From positions 8,099,602 through 8,163,601 of the forward strand of contig NC_085055.1 of NCBI RefSeq assembly GCF_963662255.1: a stretch of 64,000 bases of DNA. The letters run 5' to 3'. The position numbers were made by a program, and so were the translations under genes. Origin of the DNA: Cinclus cinclus. Lineage: Eukaryota; Chordata; Aves; Passeriformes; Cinclidae. Below the pieces are notes generated by a model that searched no databases, had not been told where the DNA came from, and saw nothing but the letters and a program-made list of their open reading frames with translations. Of the stretch, positions 36,771 to 47,900 are shown piece after piece. Positions within the stretch are counted from its first letter, which is position 1, and every line of letters starts with the position of its first letter.

Positions 36771-36890
36771 TTCTCTTTTTTTGTTGTTTTGTTTTTGTGG
36801 TTTTTTTCTTGTTTTTTTGTTTTGTTTCTTTTTTGTTTGTGTGTTTGTTGTTGTTGTTTTTTGGAGGTTTTTTCTGTTTCTGTTTTTGGT
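36771..36890. repeat. T/G low-complexity tract
   Basis: About 120 nt built almost only of T and G on the plus strand, in runs such as ttttgttttg and gttgttgttg. It is a simple-sequence tract. Open frames through it are artefacts of composition. Confidence 0.85.
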
Positions 36891-37187
36891 GTAGAATCCC
36901 TAATAACTCACCATTGTCACTGCCCTTGCCACTACTTTTTTTACACAGATTATTACACAGATGTCACTGCTTAAAGGAGCTGTCCCTAGAGCTGGGCAAC
37001 CCTTTCACCAGGGACTCATTTTAGCCTTTCTCTTGTTCCTGAATTATTTCCCAGGCAGACTCTCTCCATTGCAGCTCCAGGCTGGGATTTTTTTCTGCAA
37101 ACGTTTTCATTGTTGGTTGTTTTGCACGTTCCCTGCTTCTGTTGTTTGCTTCCAGTGGCAGGGTTTGGTTTGTGCTCTGGGGAATGC

Positions 37188-37520
37188 CTCGGTTTGTAGC
37201 AGGAGCAGGGCCGGGGTGCTGGGGATGCTCGTGGCTCTGGCAGCTCCCGGTGCTGCAGGAGCTGGATGTGCCAGGCTCCTGCTTTCTCTGGATTTCTCTC
37301 TCCCTTCAGCTCAGTGCTGCTCCAAAGGCGTCAGGACTCGCTCAGAGCCGTGTGTGCTGTCCCGGCCGCCTGGTGCTCCTTAGGGGATTGTTGTCACCGC
37401 CCGGCTCCGGGCTCCGGCTGAGCTCTGCGGGACGGACGCGGGGACAGAAGCGGGGACAGAAACGCGCAGCTCGGCTGAAAGAGACCCTGGCGGGCACCTC
37501 CATGGCCTGGAGGGTCGTTC
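37188..37520. promoter_or_regulatory. Orphan CpG-rich patch in the ATP11B downstream region
   Basis: By eye it is clearly GC-rich with about twenty CpG dinucleotides in roughly 330 nt, against AT-rich flanks. It includes a short tandem repeat of cggggacagaa-type units near 37438-37462. It lies far from either gene's start, in the region between convergent genes. A 164-codon open frame (37142-37636) crosses it but shows no known domain. It could be an unannotated promoter or a GC-rich insertion. Confidence 0.45.
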
Positions 37521-38062
37521 ACCTCTCCTCTGCAGTTTTCAAGGAGATCGCTTCAAACAGCAGCAGCTTCTCACCCTTTTTCCATTCCGACAACAGGCTA
37601 AAAGATGATCTGTGGAATATGTGGAATACGCGTTGAAAAGGGTTAAAAATGAGGCACGCCTTGATGGAGGAAGATCTTATTTGTATCTCAAAGAATATAT
37701 TTTTACAATTCCTAATTGCAGTTCCCATGGCAGATTTCAGGTTTTATGCATACAAAAATAACAAATCATCATCTAGACTCCTGTTTTTTCACTGAAGTGG
37801 GATTGAGCGTGCATCTTCAAAGAAAAAAAACTGCAATGTTCTCATCTCTGGAAGAAGTACCTTTTAAAAGACGTTGGTCCTTAATTTGAGGCAGATTAGG
37901 GGTGTTGCCCACAAGAAATTAGCAATAAGTAATACAAAGAATTTTGCACCTCTGACACTGTGGCTGCCTCATTATTTTTGCTCCTCTGACAGTGATGCTG
38001 TGTGCTTGCTCCTTGTACAGCTTGGTCAGTAGTTGTTTTGAAAATGGTTTATGAAAATTATA

Positions 38063-38075
38063 TTTATTAAATAAA
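38063..38075. terminator. Overlapping opposed poly(A) signals between convergent genes
   Basis: The 13-mer tttattaaataaa contains AATAAA on the plus strand (38070-38075) and, on the minus strand, AATAAA read from tttatt (38063-38068). It sits between the ATP11B and DCUN1D1 ends and could serve either as a distal site. Confidence 0.45.
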
Positions 38076-38090
38076 ACTTTCACTTCTAGC

Positions 38091-39190
38091 TGAGTCATTG
38101 TTTTAATTATGTAAGTGGTAGAGGAAAAGCAGGCAGAGCAAAGCCAGGCTTGCTGCACCCTGGCCCAGGAGCAAGGCTGGAGAGAAGTCAGCAGCAAGAA
38201 AAAGAAAACAAACCTGGGCCCCTCCCCACACAATTTCTACAGACCCCTCATCTCTCACCCTAATCTGATTTATCCCTCAGTCTCCTGCCACTTGTCCTTT
38301 GAACACTGAAAAAGGCTTGAAATGTTGTATTCCAAAAACACAGGATTGAGTTTAGAAAAGAAAGAGTTGCAGTTTCATGCAAAACATTCAAGTTGCACTT
38401 AGGCAGCTTTTTTTGACTTAGAACTTCCAGAAGCTGGGTGTTGAGTTTTCTACCAGTTTAAATGATCACATGTGAGCCTGAGGTACAGATTCCTATTTAG
38501 GGGCAAAACTCTTGGTGTTTAGTTCTGCAGATACTTCTACACCAGCTCAATATTTACAAAGCTAAGGCCTATTTTTGATAGATGAAATTATAATTACATC
38601 AAGCATTTAATGGTGTGGTCAACAGCTGGAGAGCTCAGAGGCCTGAAGGACATCACTGGATTTTGTTTAAAAGCCAACCCAGTCAATTTATCATCCTCAA
38701 ATAAAATCCAAAGAGACTTCTAGCAATGTTATTTAAATAAAAGTGTGAACAACGAAAGTTTATTAAATGCATTCTTTAAAAAATCATTCCTTTCTTAAAT
38801 AAGGAGGTCTCAGCACGGGTTTCATTGTAAAACAGTTTTGAAGCAAGTCATAAGTTACTTATTAACAAGTTGATCAATAAAAAAGTGGCTTTACTGCTAC
38901 TGGAGGCATACCTGAACCACTGCAGTGTGTGCCGTGTCTTCCTTCACAGGCTGGGGCCAAGGGCTGGGAGAATCAGCTCCGGGTGGGACTTGTAAACACT
39001 GGGAACAAGCAATAGGCAAGGTGGAGGAGCAGTTTTTAGATTTTTTTTTTCCCCCCCCAAAAAAAAGACTTGCCTTGAACTGTATTTTATGCAGAACACA
39101 GGTATTCCATGGTTTTTTTTACCCCACTCCCTAAAAGCACATTCCAGAAACAAGTTTTACAAATAATACACTGAAACAATGCAGTACAAA
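38091..39190. other. Intergenic stretch between the two convergent genes
   Basis: AT-rich with several AATAAA and TTTATT motifs and a C8A8-type junction near 39052-39067. No coding signal seen. Confidence 0.6.
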
Positions 39191-39217
39191 CCTCAGTCAT
39201 GGCAATTTCACTGGAGC

Positions 39218-39223
39218 TTTATT
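39218..39223 (-). terminator. Candidate DCUN1D1 poly(A) signal
   Basis: Read on the minus strand this is AATAAA, about 2.65 kb after the DCUN1D1 stop. A nearer AATAAA (minus) exists at 40094-40099. A UTR of 2-3 kb would be ordinary for this gene. Confidence 0.45.
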
Positions 39224-39519
39224 GCCTCCTTTGGTAATGAGAGGGATTGTAAGAAGTTACATTTTGAACTTACAGAGATATGTAAATGATGGATTTTTAC
39301 TAAATATAATCTCAAGATTAAGTGTTTTATATCAGGGCACTTCTAATTTTGTACATATCTTAATGTATAAAAACAGTTTACAAAGTTGATGTTTGCCTTC
39401 TTTTTTTTTTTTCCCTTGACATTTGGCAAAATTAAATCGATCCATTTGCAGGGAGATGGTCAAATTGAAGACATAAGCACTTACGAATTAAAGCAATCCA
39501 AGTAAGCAACTGGCTGCAT

Positions 39520-39580
39520 TCTTAAAAAAAACAACCAACCAAACAAACAAACAAAAAAAAAATAAAAAATAAAAAAACCC
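39520..39580. repeat. A-rich simple sequence, (AAAC)n/(AAAT)n-like
   Basis: A run of aaac/aaat units and poly-A on the plus strand. A similar short (AAAC) tract occurs in ATP11B intron DNA near 4498-4521. Confidence 0.8.
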
Positions 39581-41870
39581 CACACATATATAAAGGAAAA
39601 AGCCACATGGCCACATCCGAGCATATTTCAGTACAAAATATTCCCTGTAACCAGGCATTTTGTCCTTAGAACAACACCCTGTTATCTCAATGTTTCTTTC
39701 AACTTCAGTCATTTTGAAAAACTTTTAAGATGCCATGATAGCACAAATAACCCTTTTCCGCAACATAATTAGTCAAAGTTTTTATGTATTTCTTTATAAT
39801 TACACAGTAATTATAAGCATGTAGTACCAAACTGATGACAACACTATTTTGTTGGAAAGATCTTGCATTCAAAAGGAAGAGTCTCTAAAACACCACGGCA
39901 TTTCGCCACTGCCCAATCCCAGACTTTCTGGAGGGACAAGCCAGTCAGTTCTCTCCAAACACAGCATACTTGAACTAATCAATCTGAAACAGTACCAAAA
40001 CCCTCAAGACAGAAAACAGCACGCAGAGATAACCTTGTCGAGCTTTTTTTAACTCCCCCCCCCCACCACCCCCATAATTTCAAGTTCCCGTTTTTATTTA
40101 CACAAAACTGACAAAGGAAATACTAAAAGCAGCAAAACACACAGTTTTTGGCGTAGCCAATTCCAGTAGCTGGATAAAGTCTGCAATGTCTTTGAGGAAC
40201 TGTATTTTTTTAATAAATGCACAACTGGATTTACCAAAAGGGCACTGCTGTAAGGGGAGCCAGCCTTAGGGTCAACTGCACAGAATACAAATAAAAATTT
40301 TAGCTGTTTAATGGTCAATTTTTCCCTAAAATACTTTTAGCTTCTGCATAAAATCGTGCTGCAGTCTAGTGCAAGTACCAATGACTCATCTCAAAAATAA
40401 TTCTGGCCTTATCAGGGCACTATTTAGAGCACGAACTCAAACCCCCTCTTCTCACTCATAAGTATGGTCTGTCTGCTCTCCTGGAGCTCATTGTTTCCAG
40501 CTTGTTTTCCAGAGCAGGATTTATCACATCTCTTCACAAGTAACTCAGTGAGGAGTAGAAGACTATAAAAGCAGCTGAAGAGCTCTTGAATTATTAAAGA
40601 ATTGCATCTGATAAAACCTGCTTTGATCCAAATGAAGCGATTTAGTCAAACGCAGCAAGACAGAAGTAGTGATGATCCACAAAATAATTTAAACAAAGCC
40701 AGTGTAGTAGTTTGTACCTGATCTGTTCTTGTTTGGGAAAGCTTTACTCTTAATTTCTGTATTTGGCAACCACAGTGATATGTCAATTTAAGGAAAACTC
40801 AGCGAAATAATTTTAAAAAGGGTGTCCTCCATAATGGCAGTACCTCTATGTTACCAAGATTTAACTTCCCAGGGTAACAGTTTCAAAACCCAGATTCACA
40901 TCAACCTCACCATCTTCTTATACAACAGGGCCATTTGCTTTGTCACACCTCAGCCATAAAAGTCTCATGTCTCAATTTAAAATACTGTATTGTGTAGCAA
41001 ACAGTTAAGACACAAATTCAGTATATTCAAGTGTTTGATTTCCACAGAAATGAAAAACCTGTCTTTGACAGACAGGTAAGCATTTCAAAACTGCAACGAA
41101 ATCTGATTTCTCAGAGTAACCTAGAGAACACTGGTTCTGTAAGGACACAGCTCTGCCATTGCCCACAGGGTGGAAGTGCTCGAGTTGTGTTGTCCCCCAG
41201 CTGTCCCCAGAGCAGCTGAGCCCCCAGCAAACCTCAGCCAGGCACCAGAGACCCCCAGACACCAGCCCTGGGGCTTCTTGGTCATTCCTGGCACTGCTGT
41301 GACCAGAGACTCAAACTCAGACGACACCTGCACTTTTCCAGAAAAGAAAAAACTCAGACCCAGTACACTTAAGCATACCACTCTTGCAGGAAGTGCTATA
41401 AGTACAGTCTTTGCAACTAGCCCCAAATGTATATTTAAGGATTCTTTTAAAAATTGTTTTGATGTTGATCTGTATAATCCAGATGCCATACAACAGTTGT
41501 CTGATGATGACGACCAACCAGCGTTGTGCTTTATGTGAAATCAGAAACCTCAAAATAATTATAATGCTTCTAGGACTTATGGGAGATGAAACTAGGGTGA
41601 TCCACCAACAAAAAATAAATCCATGATGAAATCCACAGTGTTGGAATTTTAACGGGCAAGAGTGGTCCAGACTAGAAGAAAAGCCCAAACCACCAGTAGA
41701 AGAATGAAATATGATATGGTCCAAGATGTATCCTTAAAGGTTTGTCTCAACCCTCAGCCATATTGTGAGGATTGATCTTCAGTTCAGTCCAGCCAGCAGA
41801 AATTGACTGTGCAATTTTCCATTTCAGGTATTTGTACAGACTATGTACACTCTAGAAGGGTCCTTTAGTG

Positions 41871-41950
41871 CTACACTGTCGTACTTTTTGTCCCAGCAAT
41901 TTGAGGGCGTGCAAATTCCACAAAGTCATCAATAAGAACTGGCCATGCCC
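41871..41950 (-). CDS. DCUN1D1: DCUN1D1 exon 7: C-terminus and stop
   Basis: Minus-strand acceptor ctctttcag. Residues 234-259: [19 protein letters not shown] then TKSTTV. The TAG stop is at 41873-41871. Confidence 0.97.
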
Positions 41951-44900
41951 CTGAAAGAGGAAAACACCAGAATGTAAGAACTTGGTTCAACAAGGCATTC
42001 TTTCACAAGCTTCATATCCAGACGAGCTATTTGCTTTTCAGTATTAAACTAGGCAGAGGTTGAAGCAGAAAAATATAATTTTATTTGCCTGCTTGAAATT
42101 TAAGAGTTGATAAAGATTTCTGCTTCCTTTAAAGCCACTTAGTACACGTCCCTTCCAAGAGTCATCTTCCATACAAAAAGAAAAAACTGACCGAAATCCT
42201 AACTCAAAACTGACAAGGGACTGAGGACAGTCTATAATTACTAAATAAAGTTGGAGAAGTTTGCTGCCCTCTGCTCCGGAGGCATCACAAGTTTAGTTTC
42301 CCCCCTCACTGAACTGATGTGCTGCCAAGGGCTGAGGGTAATCAGCTGTTCTTGGCTGCACACAGACTGAAGAGGAAAGATCAATACAAAAGTTTACAAG
42401 GAACACATTTGGTAGGAAGTGAGTTCTGTTCAGCAACCCCTGTGTGCTGCCAGCTTCACTTCTACGTCAAAACATGTCCAAGCCTCACATAAACTGAAAC
42501 AACCAGACTTAAAAACATTCTCAGCTGTCAAATGCAAGATCCAGAGGACCCTACACAGAGCTGCACAAACCATGGATCAGTTACTTGGATGAAGATGCCA
42601 AGAACTGCACCAAGAGAGAATCTGTGGGTTTTAAATGGATATATAGCAGGATTTGCCTCAATAAGAAAGAATTTGGGGTTTTGTCAGTAAGAAAGAATTT
42701 GTGTCTGAGCTTAGCCAGAACAAAAAAAGAAAATGGATTCCATGAAAGCTTCAGCATTTCTTTTTTAAAACATCAGTAACAGAGATGATTAAGACATGCA
42801 TTAAAGCAGCTCTAACTAGATTTCAGATCTCCAGTAATACTATAATGGAGCTGTTTTTGAGATTATAAAGCAGATACACAGTAATAAATGTAATATAAAA
42901 CACAGTTAAAGTTAATGAAAGAAAATGGCAATGTTTACCTTCCTCATCATAGTTAGACATATCATCTGCTATCATTGTACTAAAGTCTAGAAGAAGGTTC
43001 CAGGTATCCTTAGGAATTGATCGTTTATGATGTTCCTGTTTGGAGAGGTGGAAAATTTATATTAAAAAAATAAATTAAAACCCTATTATACATTCATTTT
43101 TACTGTCTCAGACACATCCATACTCCAAAACATATTTCTCTTGTACACACTATGAATACCTGGGATTTAGGTCAAGACAGTCTGTTTCATCTACTCAATA
43201 ACTTAAACATGTTTATCTTCAAGTTCTGAAAATACTGCAGTCCAGATTATGTAAAGGTTTAAACTTACCAACAAAAATTTGTTCCACAAGTCTAGAAATT
43301 TAAATCTTCCATTTAGTACTAAATTCCAGTAGGCAATGGCCATTTCTAAATCTGTAATATTAAAATATATTACTTTTAGAGATATACATATCAAATATAT
43401 AATCTCCACAAGTATCTAACACCAGGATGAACCATGTATCCATAAATGTGACAAGATTAAACTAATGCAAATATACTCATGGATCCTTTACAAAATGGCA
43501 ACCATAAATAAAGTGTTACATGCATATTTTACATTTGATAGAACAGAAAATTGCCCATATTAATATCTAACATATCTAAAACCTCCAAGACATTTCACAT
43601 GTCTTTTGATATCCAACCATACTTTAGCTAAAAGTCAGAAAAATATTTTTAGTTAAAAATGCTATTGGTTTGAAAAGAAAATTTGTAGTATTTTGTACTG
43701 AGACTTTCTCTTTTTTTAATGCATAAAATACAATTGAGATAAAACCAACTTTTAATTATTTCATTTTTAGGGCAACCTTATTACAGGTGCTGCCTTTGTA
43801 ATGAAGCTTTTTTGAGAAATGCTCATTTCTGCAGTCAAGATTTCCTTTTGAAAAAGAATCTTTAGATAGTGTCCTTAAGCAGACAGAAGACAGTTGGTTT
43901 ATTTGTTGTTGGTGTTGTTTTAGTTGGGTTGAGGTTTTGCTTTTGTTTGGGGTTTTTGTTGGTGGTTTGGGGTAGTTTTTGGTTATTTTGGCTTGGGATT
44001 TTTTTTCATTTTGTTCGTTGGGTGGGTTTTTTGTGGGTTAGCTTCTTTCTTTCTTTTTTTTTTTTTTTCCTTTCAAAGCCTCCTGTTAAATTCCTGATTG
44101 TTTGGAATGAGTGAAGCCTGACCTGACACATTTGAGAGCAGCCCCTTGCCTGTCAGAGTTGCTGGAGTGCAGCAGCTCCCAAAAAACCCCAGCTGGTCTG
44201 GATGGAGGGGAAGGACAGAGCCAGCTCCCCCCTCCCTGGGAAGTGCCAAGGGGGCAGACAGGAGCTTGTGAGCACATCAAAGACATTTGGAACCCACAAC
44301 TCTGCCCAGGGTCACCTGCACTACCAGGAATTGCCAGGGAATTGCTCAGAGCTGCAGCACCAAACACCACTCACTGTGAATTACCAAATTCAATATTCTC
44401 AGCCACAGGATGTCAGTGACTCCAAAAGGCTGCCTAGGTAAGTGGCCTCTTTTTAACAAAAGCTGTTATATATTTTGCAGTCTAGCAAATTTCTTCTATA
44501 AACAATCCCCTCGTGGAAGCAGGGGGAGAAGGCATAGATAGGATCAACTGCAAACCTCAGGGAAAAAAAAAGAAAAAAACCCACACTAGTAACCCAAGAA
44601 CTCCACTCCCTTCCTTCCCCCAGGATGCCCAAATATTTAAAAGAACCCAGGAAGGTAGATGTTGGAGGTGAAACCAACAGCAAACAAAAGAAAGTATGAA
44701 ATGTGCATTGCTGGAAGGGAAACAGAAGCCGGTGGGGAGTTTCTGAATTGTTTAGCATCTGATATTAAAGTTCTCAAACAGCAGAGTCATATTACACAGA
44801 ATAAAATTTGTGAAGGATTTTCCAGCAACTGCAAAGAGGTTTGATTTCAGACAAAAGTGTAAGTTTGAATCTCAAGAAGCAGAGACAAATTAGACAGAAG

Positions 44901-47900
44901 TCACTACTCCTCAGTAAATAAAGCTGTATCTGAAAATGGCAACTCATTCAAGACTGTACAAACTCAAAATCTCCCTTTAACAGGAGATTCAGGTACAAAC
45001 ACATGCATTTTAGTTTTCAACTAAAACTACTGCCTTTCTAAAAATTACTAGATACAAACTTCAGAGCAAGCTGATCAGTTCCTCAAGGAAACAGATTAAA
45101 AACTAAATTTTATTTACTTGTGCTGCATTAATGGTGTGCATACAAAAAGGCAAGGTTATCAAATGACTGCATTTTACAGTGGTTTGTAAACAATCACTAT
45201 AAACAAACTGCATTCTGACATTTTTATAAAATTTTGAGATCATTCTTGTTGGTAAGCAAAGGCTGTTAAAAGCTAAATCTCAGGATGCTGCAACCTCAAA
45301 CTCACTGTATGAGTCCAAACACGTAAAGCATGATGACACAATGCCTTGGGACAAACTGCATTTTTAAAAATAAATTATATGGAAGGTAAAGATATAAAGG
45401 TGAAGATATAATTGGATGGTAAAGATATAATTTTCGGTTTTTCTAAGTGTGAGAATGCTCCTGGATCAAATATAAGAGTCTCAAAATACATCCTCCATTT
45501 TGAATTTTATCCAGAGAGATGGAAGAGAAGCAAACAATGTCTGAGATGAACACCAGCTACAGGGTATTCTCCAATGAGATGCAAATGTCACAAGAACTTT
45601 TCAGACACCCAGAGTATTTACACAGTAGTAAGGAATTATGCAGAGGAAATATATTTCCAGAACTGTGCCTGAACTACTGCACAATGTTTGCAAGATTAGA
45701 GGCCAATATACATTAAAATCAATTTGCAAGTTCCTACAAGCAGTTATTTAGACACACCAAAATTAACTGCCTAACTAGCAGTACTTACTTTGCAGCTCTG
45801 TACTTCTCCCAGTATTCTTTTGCTCCAGGGTTTCCAGAATTATTCTGCCCTGTTCTAAATTCATGCCTAGAACTGTGTATTTATTTGGTGCTTACCAGCA
45901 CCAAAAGGGCTGGTAAGCATCCAGACTTTAAGCTCAGTTCTACATCATTCAAGACTGAGACTTTAAAACAAAAACAATTAAAAAAAAAAACCTATCTTAC
46001 ACTGTCTATATGCCATATGGATGTCAGAAAACTATACTTGTCTGCCACTGCTAGAGCTTAACCTGCAAGAAGAAGCTTTATGATGAATGAGAAATAAAGC
46101 AAGTGAATCAGTTTCCCTGGGAAATTAATCCCACAATTCAGTTGCTGTTCATATTTTCCTTGTTGTAGCAGCCTAAAAAAAAATATTATGACTTTCTGCA
46201 AGAAATACAAATCAGCCTATTCATTTATTTGCATGATTCAGAAATGACTACAAGCATGCACAAGTATTTTCAGATGGTTTAGAAGCTCCTTTGGATACAA
46301 TGAAATTCACAATCCACTGAAAACAAAGATACAGCAAGATGTCAAAGAAGGACATAGAGCTTTTGCTTATTTCCTTATTTTTCAATACTCATTTTAAGCC
46401 AAAAGTTGGTCTGTACATAAAAGCCAATAAAACTAAAGCAGAAAGTTCATCTTTACACAGCCTGGGAATGAAAAGCTGTCCAGTGTCAGCCAGTTTAGAG
46501 CATTTTCATTACTGAGTAAAACAAATTCACAAGCTGCCAAGGAAGAACCTACCAGCCTTTCTGTATTTTATTACTTCTCAAAATCAGAACAATTAACTTA
46601 AGAAGTTACAGGACCATTAAATGCTATGGCAAATAGCCAAATCACAATGCAGAGAAATGAATGTACATTCTGGCTGTTCAACATCACTGCTCATAAGAAA
46701 TTTTTATTCCTTCTTTTTTGTATTTTTGAATAGACAGAGCTACAGTTTCTTCCTTTAATTTCATCCAAACTGTGGTGTTCTGAAATTATTTTTATTAAGT
46801 TGTTCTTCCACTCCACCTGTTACACCAACCAAAGCCACACTCAGAGTGTGAACTCTGAAATAATGACAAAAAAGCCTTCAGTGAGGTAAGGAGGAAAAAA
46901 CTCTGCAGGTAGGCACCAGCAGGCATCAGGCCCAGAACACAGGAATCCATTTGTACCATTCCAATTCTACCCTGCTAAGATATTTGCAAGCATTTTTGGT
47001 GTTACAAGGGACTGTACAAATGTGCTTACACAGAAAATGGTTTTACAGCTTCAATTTATCCTAAAAGGAAAAAATTCAATTAATCTGTTCAGTGCTGCAA
47101 ATTCTAAGTGGTCTAATTATGTCTTTAATGTAAGACCATAATCCATTGTGTTTACTGAGAACTGCACTCACTCTGAGTGAAAGAATAAACCCTCTCTCAT
47201 AAAATTCTGTAGCCTTTATTAATAATCAATTTCAATACCTTAAATTGACATCTATCTTTCAAAACACAGAGAAGTATTTTATCCCAAGGGTGATTACTTT
47301 TCATATTCATTGGACGACAATAATACATTCATTCACTGCTTTAATTAGTAATTTCCAGTATTTATTAACAAATGCTTATGGATTACAATACATACCTAAA
47401 CCTTTCTGTCCTGGGTTCTTTGCAAAGTTGAAAGTAAATTGATAAAAATCTTTAAATCTTCCTGGTTCTTTTAATTCTTGTTCCATTTTAGGAATCTGGG
47501 CCTTCAGTTTTTCTATGCTGTCACACCTGCATTTTAAAAAGCATGTTTGTTTGTTTGTTATTCATTTTGCCATAAAAACATGAGTTAAACAAAAAATCTA
47601 TAAACTGTTTGTAGAATACAATTGTCAAAACAGAATTCAAGAAGCCTTTAAAGAGCCTGCACCTCTACAAAATTTCATTTATTTCTTATTTCTTCACATT
47701 GCGTTTACACATATACCTGATATATCAGGTTCTACAATCCACAAAATTTTTAGGAAAATGTGACAAAGACTCCTGCCTTCACACAAGGCAGAGAAACCCC
47801 AGATGTGCCCAACATCCCTGCTCTACCTGGCAGAGCAACTCTGTACCAACCACCACACAGCACTCACACAACCAAGGCAGGGCTGCGTTTTTCCAGAGGC

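Larger units (their letters stand above)
33073..38090 (+). other. ATP11B 3' UTR and downstream region (extent inferred)
   Basis: It follows the TGA stop. Candidate poly(A) signals are AATAAA at 34034-34039 (with a GT-rich downstream stretch), 36605-36610 and 38070-38075. The first would give a UTR of about 1 kb, the last about 5 kb. Which is used cannot be decided from sequence. Confidence 0.55.
39190..41870 (-). other. DCUN1D1 3' UTR (extent inferred)
   Basis: It continues the last DCUN1D1 exon downstream of the stop at 41871-41873. It contains an A-rich tract with (AAAC)n character at about 39520-39580 and a C-run at 40056-40075. Open frames of 122-135 codons on both strands at 41.1-41.7 kb have no recognised homology. 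Confidence 0.55.

Noticed and set aside
37142..37636. 164-codon open frame through the orphan CpG patch, possible small gene
   Set aside because: Composition-driven, with other frames also open and no recognisable motif. Kept only as a CpG feature.
41031..41724. Overlapping 122-135-codon frames on both strands
   Set aside because: They lie in the DCUN1D1 3' UTR, lack any known motif, and are open on both strands at once.
47385..47396. Earlier donor (gtttag) for DCUN1D1 exon 4
   Set aside because: Using it would remove Gly-Leu and break the frame to the next exon. The downstream gtatgt donor gives the conserved GLDLEMA join.
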